From the NCBI RefSeq assembly GCF_000276665.1, contig NW_004955434.1, positions 22,645,179 to 22,709,178 on the forward strand: a stretch of 64,000 nt of DNA. Direction: 5' to 3'. Position numbers and translations under genes: made by a program. Below, one piece after another: positions 24,796 to 37,768 of the stretch. Source of the stretch: Chinchilla lanigera. Lineage: Eukaryota; Chordata; Mammalia; Rodentia; Chinchillidae. Position 1 is the stretch's first letter, and each line of letters begins with the position of its first letter. Under the pieces are notes generated by a model. It did no database searches and was not told the DNA's origin. It was given only the letters and a program-made list of their open reading frames with translations.

Positions 24796-26020
24796 TGCAT
24801 TAACTTTACAACCTGAGAATACAAGGTACAGCATTTTTTTTTCCATCCATTCACAATTGTACTGAAGACTTCCTTGTTTTAATTTTCTGGAACAGAATGG
24901 GTCTCTTTAATATATAATCTCTTCTAGTACTACTTGTCAGCAACTCCGGTAGATGGCTTAAGAAAAGGAGAAGTTGTAATTACCAGCCAGAGAAAGTTTT
25001 CTGATTATATGTGGCTTCCAATTTCCAAGTTATCTCCATGTCTACTTGCACTAACTCCAAGCTGATTTTTCAACTGCTGTTTCTTTCCTCTCTCTCAGAT
25101 CAATCATATTTTGTTCACTAGAGCTTCAAGCTAGACCCAAAGGAGTTTAACTTATAGATAGCTGCACAGGTGTGTCAGGCTCCCTGGCCTCAACAGCACT
25201 CAATAAAAGGGAGATTGCACTCTTCTCTGGGGCTAGGGAAAGCAAGACTCGAGTGACGGAAGGCAAAGAGTATGCCAGGTAGGTGGCTAAAAATAGACAA
25301 CATGTCTGCTGCTACCATGCAGGCTGAGCTACAATGCACATACAAACAACATGCCTAAGGGAAGGAGGAAATAGGAAGGAAGAGAACTAACAGATCTTCT
25401 GACGAAGTCAGAAAACAATTTGAGGTCAAAAACAGTATGAATACCTCAGGAGAATCAATTAGAACATAGAAAAAATATTAATTAGGTTAAAATTCAAAAG
25501 TTAAAATTCTTGCTGAGAATTGGCTAGATAAAGGAAAGGATAGAGAACAATTGGCAGTTTGAAAGACCAGTTGTAAGAAAGCTCAAAGGATAAAGTAAAA
25601 AATACATGAGATGAAACTCCTAATGGGAAAAGAGGAGCGCTGAAGAACTTAGGGGTGACTTAGTAAAGGCCACAGGAAGTGTTCCAGAAGAGTTCACCAA
25701 AGGAGAAAACAGAAGAAAGAGAAGAGGCAACCAAGATAGTGACACAGAAGAAAATTTCCATGAGCCAAAAGCAAAGACCAAAACGCAATTTCCCAGGGAT
25801 TACCTAAGATCCAGGCGGGGCTAACAACAAAAGATACACTGAACAAACACTGCATTAAACTTGCTAAACTTTAGGAATAAAAAGAAAAACTGACAAGTTA
25901 ACAGAAAAAATTACTTTAAAAATGAAAAGAATCAAATTAACATTAGTGTTTTCGTTTGTAACACTGGAATCTAGAACAAAGAACAACAGTATCTAAAGAT
26001 GGCTGGGAGAAAAAGTAGTA

Positions 26021-26219
26021 CAATAGTCCCCCATTATTCACAGAGGATAGATTCCATGATCCCAATGGATCCCATAAAATAGAATTATAATACATAGTAT
26101 TAAAAATTATGATTTGTTTATTTTTGGAATTTTCCACTTGGTATGTTTTGGCCATTGTCAGTCATAGGTAACTGAAACCACAGACAGCAATACTATAGGT
26201 AAGGGAGAACTAACTACTG
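26021..26219. mobile_element. MER2/Tigger-like non-autonomous DNA transposon remnant
   Basis: The left end CAATAGTCCCCCATTATTCA and the right end GGTAAGGGAGAACTAACTACTG form imperfect terminal inverted repeats resembling the CAGTAGTCCCCCCTTATC family end. A TA precedes the left end, as expected for a Tigger target site. The interior GATCCCAATGGATCCCATA also fits. Confidence 0.65.
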
Positions 26220-26999
26220 CACAGCTCCAACATCCTTCACATGGTTAGTGAGAAAGACGTGTTCACGAAAATTTACATATTGAGAAAGCACATTGCCTGC
26301 TGTCTCACTTAAGTAAAGGACTTCAAAAAGGAATCCTAGCCAAACAATAATCACAGCAAAAGAGTCCATTAGTGCAAGCGGATAGAGGAAAAAAAACAGT
26401 ACTACAATATACCTTACATTCTGTAGAGAATGAAATCTAAATGGACAATAAATACATGAATAAATAATGAGTGCTTAATATACACTCCTGACACAAGAAA
26501 GTCTAACAGAAATCTGGGCCTCCAAAACTCAATAATCTTCACAGAAATTTAGAAATGGTAGAGAAGAATGTCAAGGTGAAAATTCTGGTGTCTTTTCATG
26601 TTAAGATGGAAGAAGAACTGAATTACAAACAATTTAAAGGAAAGGCAGGAAACAAAATAGAAAAGTACAGAATAACTCACATCAATGAAGGGAAATGGGA
26701 AACTGGAATCAATTTGAAAATACAAGCAGAACCAAGAAAAATGAAAGAAGTGACAAATATAGACAATGAAAAGATAAAAGAAACAAAAAGAAGTATCACT
26801 CAGAATAAAAATGAAAAAGCCAGATTTTTCCACTGAAAGATAGTGTCACACTAAGCAAGAAAGACAGATCAGGTACTGACTGCTTGCAAGAAACACAAAA
26901 GTCAAATGACTGAAGATGAGTTTAACAGAAAGGGATGAGTCAAAAGGTACCAGCAAAGCGTTCCCCCAAGAAAACACTGTCAGATAATGTTAAATTCAA

Positions 27000-27850
27000 G
27001 GGTAGATGCACCGAACAGCATAGACAACATAAAAAACTAAGTTATATCAAAGCAAAATGTATTTAATATTTAAGGAAATTTTAAATAGCTCATTTAATAA
27101 GAAATCAACACATCTTTGTCATAAATGGACAGATCTAATCTAAAATTAGTGTCAACATGAGAAAATTAAACTGGCTTACCTATACTTAGGTAACTTTCAA
27201 TCTCTAGAATAAAATACATAATTTTTATATGTATCCAGAGACCACTGATAAAAATCAGTAATAAGCTATCATAAAATAAATTTTAAAACCTCTTTGAAAA
27301 TGTTTGCATAGATTATACTGGTTGATCATACCCTAATAAAGTGAAAAAAATACATTTTAAAAATTAAGGGCACAGAAAATATGTGCTCAAAGGAAAATTT
27401 ATAGCCTCTACTGCATTAATAGAAAAAAGGAGACATAGGTAGAGCACAAACTCAAGCATGAAGAGAGACTTTGTACTCACTTTGAGAAACTGGGAAAAGG
27501 TCCACAAAGTATTCAAACATTACGGTACCAAATATAATGAAGAAAGTAAAAGAAACAAATTTAACAGCACTAATGCTTTTACCAGATGACTTCATTGCAT
27601 AACTGCATACCTATTATTCAGCACTAAAGATAAGATTATCAAATTAATTCTGACAAGCTATATCCATTAAATAAAGTGACATCTCTAATTATGATCTGCT
27701 ATTAAAGGAATAAAATTAATGAGGAAATAGCAATATTTGAAATAGTTCAAAATAGGTAAATACCAAAAGAAACAGCCAAAGAGTGCTGAACTGTGGAGAC
27801 ACTGGGAGAGACAAAGAGTACCGGGGTAAAAGGTGGGGCCAAACAGACTG
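27000..27850 (+). mobile_element. Old L1/HAL1-type ORF2 remnant
   Basis: TGTGCTCAAAGGAAAATTTA, AGCCTCTACTGCATTAATAG and TTGAGAAACTGGGAAAAGG follow the order of a recognised ORF2 segment of mammalian L1. It is riddled with stops. The 5' limit is uncertain. Confidence 0.55.
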
Positions 27851-27854
27851 CTGC

Positions 27855-27940
27855 TGTTTTTTTGGTTTGGGAACTTGGACTCAAACTCAGAACCTTGTGT
27901 TCGCCAGGCAGGTGCTGTGCTGCTGAGCTATATCTGGTCC
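27855..27940 (-). mobile_element. ID SINE, diverged, minus strand
   Basis: The reverse complement contains TATAGCTCAGCAGCACAGCA, CCTGCCTGGCGAAC and GAGTTTGAGTCCAAG. It is the only ID copy in the window that lies in the MLLT3 sense direction. Confidence 0.75.
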
Positions 27941-28599
27941 ACTGATAATGTTTACAAGCTTTCTATTATCACTTCATTTTTAATCTATTAACATTTTATC
28001 AAAAATTAATGTTATAAGACAATAAAATTGCAAAGGAAAAGCATTTCAACAATTAAGAAAATAGAAAAATGAAAGCTTATTTAAACACCAAGGCTAACAT
28101 AGAGCCAACAGGCCCCCCAAATTTAAATTTATCAGTCAGTGGGAAGGGAAGTAAAGGAACACAGCACACCTGGAAGAGAAATGGCACTTGAGAGTAGCAA
28201 CAAGAATCTTTCATTCAGTAACAATCTAAGTGGTCAGTACACAAAGAGAATATGAAATATTCATACACACACAAGAAAAAACAAGGTCTACTGTTATAGA
28301 ATACAATGCTTTATGGAGTTTTGTTTGTTCTGACATTTTAATAATGTTGCCCCACTTTTTAAGGAAACATTCAACCAGAAAGATAGAGGTAACTACATTG
28401 TATACTTCTACAGCTCAGGAAAATAAAGTCACTTTATTTAACCAGGGAAATTTAATCAGGGAAAAGCAGTACTTTTATAGGATCAAAGAATCACATTCTT
28501 AAATTTCTCAATTTGCATGCATCTGTATTATCAGCAACCAGTACAAATATAACCAACCTAAAGAAATAGACATAAGTCAGGATTTTGCACAAATGACAA

Positions 28600-29200
28600 G
28601 AGATGTCACAATGACCCTACCAGTTTAACATGACCAACGCGTAACTTGACAGAGGTTCAGAAGAAGATGCTGTGCACTCTTGGAGAGAAACTAGACATGA
28701 ACAGATTGACCCCCCTGTCTATGACTGACTCTGAGCTTTGCCAGCCCTTCACTAGGACGGACTACAGCCTTAACAACAGCGACGAAAGTACTTTTATTTT
28801 CCTGAGAAACAAAGCAGACCTACTTGGAGACTATGAAGATGAAAGCCAACCATATGAACTATTCACTTTAGGAAGGTCAACTGGTGACATTGCAATAGAC
28901 AGAGAGTGTGGAGCGGGTAAAGCATGAAGAAAGAAAAGCCACTTAGGGATGACCCCACTGCTGGGTGGTGCTGGCAGCACAGCAGTGATCAGCTTACAGA
29001 ATGCTTTCCAGTCCAGACTTTAAAATATACTGATCAGGTCATTACAGGCCTTCTCTTTTAGCAGCAGCTGCACTTCTCACAACAGGCTTGATAAAATCAC
29101 TGCATCAGACAACAGTCAGTCTCCAGTACGTGCTGCTAATCATTATGGTGTGGCTGGCAACTGAAGATGAAGAATACATGAAAATTTAATAAGTGTATAA
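28600..29200 (+). pseudogene. Possible processed pseudogene of an unidentified membrane protein
   Basis: An open stretch at 28646-28927 reads ...NRLTPLSMTDSELCQPF and later ESQPYELFTLGRSTGDIAID. In another frame, 29043-29189 is open for 48 codons, with a hydrophobic run (SLLAAAALLTTGLIKSLHQ, then VLLIIMVWLA) and an acidic tail TEDEEYMKI before a stop. An A-rich stretch with ATAAATAAAAA follows and then a B1. A hydrophilic N-terminal part, membrane-like C-terminal part, frameshift between them, higher GC than the surroundings and an A-rich end suggest a retrocopy. I do not recognise the parent. It could instead be a chance pair of open frames. Confidence 0.4.
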
Positions 29201-29210
29201 ATAAAAATCC

Positions 29211-29347
29211 TGACCAGGTGTGGTGGCGCATGCCTGTAATCTCAACACTCGGGAGCCTGAGTAGGGAAGATCACTGCAAGTTCGAGGCCAGCCTGGGCTC
29301 AAAGTGAGCTCAAGGCCAGCCTGAACTGCAAAGCGAGACCCTGTCGC
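29211..29347 (+). mobile_element. B1-type SINE with internal duplication
   Basis: CCAGGTGTGGTGGCGCATGC opens it. The phrase GGCCAGCCTG occurs twice (about 29298 and 29324), the internal duplication. GCGAGACCCTGTCGC closes it. An ID unit follows. Confidence 0.9.
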
Positions 29348-29365
29348 TAAATAAGTGAAAGAATG

Positions 29366-29446
29366 AGGCCGGGATGGCTCAGAGGTAGAACACTTGCCTA
29401 ACATGCAGGATGCCTTGGATTCAATGCACAGCACACAAAAAAAAGC
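29366..29446 (+). mobile_element. ID SINE following a B1 (ID_B1-like arrangement)
   Basis: GATGGCTCAGAGGTAGAACA, CTTGCCTAACATGC and GGATTCAATGCACAGCAC match a generic rodent ID core. It sits about 20 bp after the end of the B1 copy at 29211-29347 in the same orientation, as in dimeric B1-ID SINEs. Confidence 0.75.
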
Positions 29447-30899
29447 CCAAAGAAAGCCACAAATGAACACGGGGAAATACGTTACCATAGTATGCTATTT
29501 TGCTCCCTTCTGTCAATATATATTTAATGCATGTTTATTGAGTCTTGAGCATACGGGAAGGACAATACTGAAACTATTAGACATATTATGGCTTCCGGGA
29601 AAACAGCGCTTCTAATTTGGACAATATGAAGAACTCAACAGGATGTTTTACTGTAACACAACTACATCTTGAATGATTATAACAAAATTCTCTTCACTGC
29701 TGAGCTTATTAAAAGTGGAGAGGGGAATGCAAGAATCAAGAGTTCATGAAAGAGAAAAGATTTAAAATGTGACAGGTGTTCTGGATATTCAAAGGCTAAA
29801 CCTGGGACCTCCAGCGTATCAGCAGACCAACCCAAACCTGTGAGTCTCACAGAAATCCAGAAGTCTTTATAAATCTGATGTTAAGAGAAAGTACTCTGAA
29901 TTCAATCCTCAGGATTCCCAAAGTTCACCTAGGTGAAATATGATCATACAATTTAAAAGTAACTGTGAACACAATGAAGCCACCACAATGTGAAGTAAAA
30001 GTAAATTCATCCGTTATACAAAATGTCTGTATATAAAATATAAAAAGGAAGTGACCAAGCAATAAAAAATAAGTAAGAATGATCAGGCACCTGAAAAGAA
30101 AAACAAAAACTTTAAGAAAGGGAAAAATCAAAACTTTTGTTGGAATTAATATCTCAATAGATTAAACAGCAAACTGAACACAACTCAACAGAATCAATAA
30201 AATGAAAGACATACGAATAAACTGCCAAAAAATGCACAGATACAAGAAAATGAAAGCTACAAAAGCTATTAAGAAGGGTAGAGAATAAACCACAACAAAT
30301 AATCTAATCAGAAACCTGAAAGAATAAAAAAAAAGCGATATAGTGGCTGACAATTTTCAAAACTGGTAATTTGTGAATACAAAGGAAAAAAATCAGTATA
30401 TTACATATAAGTGACATATAATGGTATACACATAAAGTAAAAGTAGTACTCCTAGCTATATCATACTAAAAACGAAGACTATTACAAAAGCAGGGAAAAG
30501 AGGGATGACCTATTTAAAAAGAATGACTAACGCTGTGCTGGAATGAGCCAACGGAGACTTACAGTGCCAAGTGGTATATTTTCAGTAGTTCTGTCAGCCA
30601 GGTTTTAATAATAGAAGCATTATATAAAGATGCACTGTAAAAATTATACAAGGCCACTACTACTTATATAAAATTACAAGTATAGAAACACTAAAAGCAG
30701 AGGTAATAGATCACTGACACTCATTACTTTTTTAGTCGTGTTACTACTTATCATGATCAGTGCTGTTAAGGTATTTACCTCTATTGTATCAAAAGGTAGT
30801 ATTTCTTCATAATTACATGCTCTGCCCAACTCTGAAATAACTGACATTAAATGGCAAGAGTGCTTTTATACCAGGGAAATAAGCAAATGCTAAAAATCA

Positions 30900-33400
30900 T
30901 AATTTTTCCCCCAGAGAAACAGTTGCTCATCATCTACTGCCATAACCCTGAATCAAACTGACACAAGAATTCACAATGGAAAAATACTTCCAAAGCATTG
31001 AAGGAAATAGGCAATAACTCAGAATTGCGTAAGTAAGAAAACCACTTTTCATAATAGGATAAGAACCAGAATTTTTAAAATTAACAAAAATTGAGAGAGT
31101 TTACTAAAAGGAACTTTCACAAGGTTTATTTCAGGGAGAAGGAAAATGATTTCAAGAAGAAATTATGGCAATATAATTGAGTTACAATTTTAAAATGCTT
31201 TTACATTTTACAAGAAAACTCTACGAACCATAAAGACATACTTATAAGCAGCTCACAGATTTAAAAAGATATTAAAATGGTAAACTTCATCTTACTGAAT
31301 AATAAGTAATATGTATTTGAAAGGTAGATAAAATAACACTTGAAGGAAAAAACTTAACCTTCAGGGCTTTTATTTGAAAAAAATTGGTAAGAAACGACTG
31401 AGAAATAGGGAGAAACAATGATATAATAAACTCAAGTGAAAAGGAAAACTACAAAGCTCTAATGAAATACATAGCAGAGCCTAATGAAAAAAATCTATTC
31501 AAAACTGTGGTCTCTTGTGAAAGACTGGTTGAGAAAGGAGAGGAAGTGCACACAAACAGGAAGAAGAGAAAAACAAAAATACACCTACAAGTACAGCACA
31601 GATAAGACAGACATATGAGCAATTTAATGCCCAAAATTTGAGAGTAAACTTTTAGGAAAATATCGCTTACAAAATGATACTCCTGTCACCCAAAACTCAA
31701 AATCAATAAAAATACTTCATCAATGTTAGCAGTTTAAAATCTTTCTACAAAGAAAACAGTAGGCTCATGGGCTCTTTAAAGCAAGTTCTAGGAAAAGATC
31801 ATTTCAATCTTATAGAACTCTTCAAAAGGATAGAAAATACTCCTTGTTTTATATGGTTAATAGTATCAAAGCACAAATAACTGCCAAAAAGAGGATGAGA
31901 AAGAAACACACCAACCGATGTAACTCTGGTATCAATGCAAAAATTATGAGTAAAACATTAGCAACCCAATTGTCAGGGAGGAAGCCCTAATACAGCAACG
32001 TGAAAGGGTTTAATCCAAGATTTCCAGAGTAGGTGAGCACGATAAAAATATTTGTCAAGCACTACATTAACAGACTGAAGGAGAACCAAATCATCTGTTT
32101 ATCTCAGAAGACGGTGAGAGTTGTCTGATAAAAATGAAAATCCATCTATGATGTTTCTAAAACAATGAAAACAATCTTTATACAACAGGATGTGCAGGAA
32201 AATTTCCCGACAGTGGGCAGCTACCAAACTCTCATGCTAGCATTTTAAATGATTATTAGAATCAGCTCCTTTATAATCAGGAAGATCATGTGTTTCCTGG
32301 GGTTCCTGCTGACACAGGACCACAAAGTGCAGTAGGGAAAAAAAGGATCAGAAAGATAAATGTCATCATTCCCATATGATATGGTTAGCCCCAGAGAAGT
32401 GCAAAAGGACTATACAGAAAAGTTACTAGGGTTAATTAGTTTAAAATGGCTACAAGTAATAACAGTATGCTAAGATAAACCGTATATTTATGTATCACCA
32501 CAGGAAACATTTAACATTCTATATATAGTACCAATAAAAATATAAAAATACCTAAGAATAAATGCATACAAATAGGTAGTAGACGTTTATCAAAAATTTA
32601 ATACTGAAAAACATTAAAAAGCTACGGTGGTGGTCACTCCTTGCAATCCCAGCACTGGGAGGCTGAGGCAGGAGATCATCGAGAGTTCAAGGCCAACCTG
32701 AGTTACATACTGAATTCAAAGCCAGCCTGAACTGCACAGTAAGATCCTGTCTCAAAAACAAAAAAGCCTTACAAAATAAGAAATAAATACATGAAACATT
32801 AAGTAAACTGATACTCTAGGCTCATGCATAAGAATATTCCAAGATAAACAGAATCTGTTATTTCAATCCAAATCCCAGCAGTTTTTTGAATAACTTAAAT
32901 TGATCCTAAATTTCATATGAAAAAAAAAAGAGTGGTGTATTAACACTTGTCAGGCCCTACAGTAAACCTAATGAGATTATAGTAATTACATCATTATGGT
33001 ATTGCTGAAAACATTAACAAAGTGACCAATGGGACAAAATTATACCCCTCCCCAACAGACACAATTACATGAAAATCTGATGTTCGAAAGGCTAGATCAA
33101 TGAAGAAAGCATAGACAGCTCAATAAAATGTGCTAGAACTGGTTTTCTACATGAGAAAAGATTTAAATTCAATTGTTAGCTCATACAACCCATAAAATTA
33201 AAACTAGATGTTTTAAAACACTTCTGTGTTAGAAAAAAATTTACAAACCATGCCAGAAAAAATCTACTAGCAGAGTATCTATATATCAAATGTGACACAA
33301 GAAGAATTACAGAAACAAAAATCTGACCACATTAAAATTAAGAAAAATTCAAAATTCCTATGTCAGAGCCTAATAAAATAAAGTCACATTTAGATTCAGT
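30900..33400 (+). mobile_element. L1 ORF2 remnant (reverse transcriptase to C-terminus), decayed
   Basis: Phrases matching ORF2 occur in order: GATTTCAAGAAGAAATTATG, ATCAATGCAAAAATTATGAG, GGGTTTAATCCAAGATTTC, AATCATCTGTTTATCTCAG, TCCAAATCCCAGCAG and AAATTCAAAATTCCTATGTC. Many frameshifts and stops leave no open frame. A B1 is inserted at 32621-32765. The 5' limit is approximate. Confidence 0.75.
32621..32765 (+). mobile_element. B1-type SINE inserted in an L1 ORF2 remnant
   Basis: ATCCCAGCACTGGGAGGCTG, CAAGGCCAACCTGAGTTAC, a second AAGCCAGCCTGAACTGC and GATCCTGTCTCAAAAAC. L1 sequence continues on either side, so this is a nested insertion. Confidence 0.88.
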
Positions 33401-34669
33401 AGCTACTTACTTAGGAGATTCTATGAGTAAATGGCATATTATCTCACATAATCCTCCTAAGACTCCAGAAGGCAGGTACATGGCAAGGAATAGGCAATGA
33501 GATATTGTTAAATAAATAAATGTTTAAATAATTTCATAACACTAAAAGAGAAGAGTTTTACCTTATACTATGTATTATAATTCTATTCACAAAAGTGAAA
33601 TAACAGATGATTACCTCTACAGTAAAGAACTGTTGATTGTTTTCTACATATTACTATTACCAAAAGTATGAGGCACTGCAGTCAAATCAGCATTTTCTCT
33701 GAAAATATTTCTGGTCAACAGGGCAGAAACTAACTACAGGGAAGAGTTAATTAGTATAACATTTTTATATTACTTGAGTTTCTATACTGCCTTTGAAAGT
33801 ACCATTAGTTCTGTGTAAAACACTATATTCTTCAGGGTGCAAGCAAGACAGAGATATCCTAACATAAGAAACTACCAAAAGGAAAACATTTGTGACATCT
33901 ATTGTCCATGCAATCCAACAAAAACTATAGTTTACACTGTGTACAATTCTCCCAGCATCCATGAAGCCCAGGGTTCAGTCCCAAAACCACACAGAAAAAA
34001 TTGAAGATAAAAAAGCCAAATCTTTTTTCACTGAACACAGACTAATGTAAATGAACACAGTCAGGGAGATGGCTGCCTCTCAAAATTACTTTTGTCCTTC
34101 ACAAAAACTCTTTCTCATCAAAGGGCTCCTACAAACGAATGCACTTATATGCTTTCTTCTGTCTTTTAAAATTTTGATTTACTGTCCTATACACCCAGCT
34201 CCTGGAACAATGACAACGCCTAACAGGAGAATAAGCATTTGTCTTTGAATACACTGGCACACTTAGTTAGCACCTAGCATACAGTAGGGACTGGAGAATG
34301 TCACATCAAATATGCTATAGTTCTTATCTACACAGAACTAACGTACTAGTTATAACAATTTAGAGCCCCATATCAGCATGTGCAAAGGGGTTCCATTTAT
34401 CAAAATAAGTTGTGCCTTTCTTCTTCCTGAACATTTCCATTCCAAGCTGTCAGGCACAGCCAGACAACGTACCAACCGTGACAGGAGAGGAGGCCATGGC
34501 CCAAGGGGCGTCTGCGCAATGGCTGGTGGCCACTCACGGTGCTGCTCGCTGGAAAAATGATTGAATACAGGTCTGGGGCAAGGAAAGTGCAAAGTGAGCT
34601 TGGAATACCTCTGTGTAGCAAAAAGTATAGAAGTGTATAAAGACTGACTAGGACTGAAAGGATATAGAA

Positions 34670-34782
34670 GCCAGGCATAGCGGTGAACCCCTGTAATCCC
34701 ACTACTCTAGGAGGCTGACACAGGAAGATCACAAGGTCAAGCCAGACTTAGCAACTTTGTGAGACCCTGTCTCAAAAACTAA
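34670..34782 (+). mobile_element. B1 portion of a B1-ID dimer
   Basis: GCCAGGCATAGCGGTGAACC, GTAATCCCACTACTCTAGG and GTGAGACCCTGTCTCAAAA. It lacks the internal duplication of the other copies and is followed at once by an ID unit. Confidence 0.82.
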
Positions 34783-34786
34783 AAGA

Positions 34787-34841
34787 GGGCTGGGGATGAA
34801 GCTCAGTTCAAAGGCCCTAGGTTCATTCCCCACACCACACA
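34787..34841 (+). mobile_element. ID portion of a B1-ID dimer, internally deleted
   Basis: GGGCTGGGGATGAAGCTCAG starts immediately after the B1 tail at 34782. GGTTCATTCCCCACACCAC ends it. The middle part (about 15-20 nt) is missing. Confidence 0.7.
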
Positions 34842-35089
34842 GTAAGTAGACAAAGGATATAGACACTGGATTGAAGGGCCTCCCACTGGCCGGGTGAGGG
34901 CAATTAAAGTATGAAAATAAATCCTGAGAGCAACGGATTGTAACCCATTCAAGAGTCTATGATGACATAAGAATAAAAACATTTTTAAGGTATAATGGAA
35001 TATTTATATTTTCTCAAAGTACTTCCCAATGGAACATTTAATTACAAAAAGAAAAGAAAGCAACTTGACAGTGGAGAAGCCTGGCTGAC

Positions 35090-35640
35090 ACCACCTTAAT
35101 CAAATGACAGAGCTAATGCAGCAGCAGTGGTACAGGGAAAGCACGACCATGGCCTGTGGTACAACGAGAAGAGCCCAGCATCGCGTCTATGATGTTCCTG
35201 CCGAAGATGCACAACTTCAGTCTAGTTGTGAGGAAACACCACACACACCCAAGTTGAGAACCACCTATTCAATAATCACCCTGAATTATCCAAGATTTTC
35301 AAGTTGATGAAAGTCAAAGAAGATCCAGGAACACTCCCAACTGGAGGAGGCTAAGAGATGACAACTAAATGGTGCATATGATTCTAGACTGGAACCTTCT
35401 GCCAGAAAAATAAAGAATATTACTGGAACAATCTTCAAAATGTGATTGGGATCTAAGGATGAGGGCTTCCTAGTGCATTTATGCTAAATCTCAATTTTGA
35501 TGGCTATATTGTGGTGCTACAGGAAATGCTCTGTTTGTAGGAAATAAACACTAATGTATTCAGGGAGAATGCCGCAACAATGCTGGCAACTTAAATGGCT
35601 CAGAAGAGGAAAGTCCTTTGTATTATGGTTGTGGCTTTTC
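35090..35640 (+). mobile_element. Old mammalian L1-type 3' UTR remnant (tentative)
   Basis: CAACTGGAGGAGGCTAAGAG, ATGACAACTAAATGGTGCA, TCTGTTTGTAGGAAATAAAC and CTAATGTATTCAGGGAGAA occur in the order of an old interspersed repeat I associate with an L1M 3' UTR. The family name is uncertain. Confidence 0.5.
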
Positions 35641-36409
35641 TAAAAATGAGATCATTCCAAAAGCCTGTAACTGTAAAGGAAATAATGGTATTTGGGAAAA
35701 CCCTTGATGCTTCAGTCTATGCCCAATAGACTAACGGACCCTTGGAAGAGCATTTAAGTCAGAGCGCCCAAGAAAGTTTGTGAAAATTTGTTCCACTTGG
35801 TGCTCTCTGCAAGAACCCATAACATACTGAACAGAACTAACCTGTACTATGTTTGTCTAAGTGCTCATAAATACCATCCCCCAGGGGACCAAAGCTTCCT
35901 CACATAAATTAGATTTGTCAATAAATCAAGGTTTTTCTTGATTCAGAGAAAGGCAGCGATTTGCTTTCAAAAAATTATCAAATGAGGTTGTACGTCTGTA
36001 CCACACATAAAGACGCAAGCAAAAAGCAGACAGTATCTGAATTCCTCAACTGAAATATATTGTCCCCACTGCAGAAAAAGACTACACACTTGTAACGTAA
36101 ATTCAAAGGTGTACCTGGCAACAGCGTCTCTATGGCTTACTCGGGAAAAGCAGCTCCACTTCGTAGGATATGTGCAAAAGCAAGGAAACGTTACACACTC
36201 CGACTAACACATTCAAACAGAAGATGAGCTTTCCAAAGTAGGAAATGCTGTCTGGACACCCACCCTTGGTCTTCAGGGCTTCGCAGAGACTACTCCGGTG
36301 GGATGAGGAGGCAGGGTCCAACTAAAAAACTGGTGACAACCCACTAAAAGCAGCAGATACCCCACAACACCCCTGCTCTTTTACTGAAAGCACAAGTTAG
36401 CCTGGACTG

Positions 36410-36790
36410 ATGACCAGGAATTTCTTTCTTTTCCATCCTTTCCTACTTTCTTCTTTCCCCTCTTCTCCTTCTCTGTCTCCCTCTCCTTCCCTTACCCCTT
36501 CTTTCTTTCCATCCTTTGAATTATCGTTATTTGAAAAGATGAGAATTCACCTTTTGAAAATTGATGAAGGATTGGGGTTTGGTCTTTTCCCATCCTTTCT
36601 CTTCTCCCTTCCTTTCCCCCTCATACCCCTCCCATCCCCTCCTCCCCTCCCCGCCTCCCTTCCCCTCTCCATTCCATCCTGCCTTGCCTCTTTTTTAAGA
36701 AACTGAGCTGCCTTATTTTCATACTCTGAAAAGATGAGGATTTATTATCCACTGAAAACTGACCAAGGGTTGGGATATGGTAGAAAGCAA
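36410..36790 (+). repeat. Polypyrimidine tract in a diverged tandem duplication
   Basis: Two pyrimidine-rich blocks (about 36421-36515 and 36580-36690) are each followed by a related segment. These are GAAAAGATGAGAATTCACC to GGATTGGGGTTTGG near 36533-36582, and GAAAAGATGAGGATTTATT to GGTTGGGATATGG near 36727-36780. The period is about 194 bp. Confidence 0.7.
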
Positions 36791-37768
36791 AAAAGGTTGT
36801 TCATTGTATACCCACAATCTGGCATTAAGTAAGGCCTCAATGTTTTTTAATGAAAAATATTTATATTTCTTACCCGGAAGACAAGTGCTATGCTTCTAAA
36901 AGTTAAGTCCTCTAGAAAGGAACTTTTTCATTTTGTTATTTTGAAATGCATTAAGCGCTCACAGCTTCCTGCATAGCAAATGGGATTAATGAAGGATGAT
37001 ACCTGAAAATAAGGATGGGCAGATAAGACTCAGAAGGTTCTTTCAAATTTATCTCAGAAGTAAAAGTAGTTCTGTGTAGGGATATTGAAACTATAAAGCA
37101 AGGAACAAAAGGATAGAGATTTCCTGCCAAAAGTCTTTGCAAAACTTGACAAACATTTGGGATCTCCCGGGCCTGAACTACCTGATTCAAAGATCCTATA
37201 CTATTCTTAGTTCATGCATCCTAATTTTAGGTTGTGTATATACTAAGGAAGAAGAAGATGACTATCAAGAGGCAAAAGTAGCTTCCCCCAACTCAGCCAC
37301 AGAGACCTGATTTCAGTAAAGTGTGTTACTGCCCCACATTCCCAGTCATTATCACCCTATTTTCCTACCCGGGGGGAAAAAAACGTTAATATCTAAGCAC
37401 TCAAAAAATCACTACTACGCCATGATTTATTTGCATATCTATCCTCAAAACTTGGTAGGTTACAAACTTACTTGTTGATTTTTGTTATAAACTTTTTATA
37501 TGTTGGTTAATGCCAAGGAAAACCACTTCTACAGTCATGCATGTCCTTGCTGTTCAAAACTCCAAAAATTTTGTTTGCCTCTAATTTACAGAAAATGAAA
37601 ATTTAACCTGCCCTCAGCACATAAGCTGATAGTGGCTTCAGAATGACTGAGGGAAGGGAATTTTCTTTCTTTTCTTTAGGCGGGTGGGGAGCTTTCTCAT
37701 TATCATTTTTTCCACATAAGAAGGAGTAGTCAAAAGATATAGTCAATATTTAAATCTTTAAAAATATA

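Noticed and set aside
34350..34732. Open frames of 80 and 110 codons on the minus strand
   Set aside because: They overlap one another and the B1 at 34670; the local GC rise alone explains the open length.
36130..36706. Plus-strand frame of Ser/Pro/Leu repeats at 36410-36706
   Set aside because: It translates a polypyrimidine tract; low complexity.
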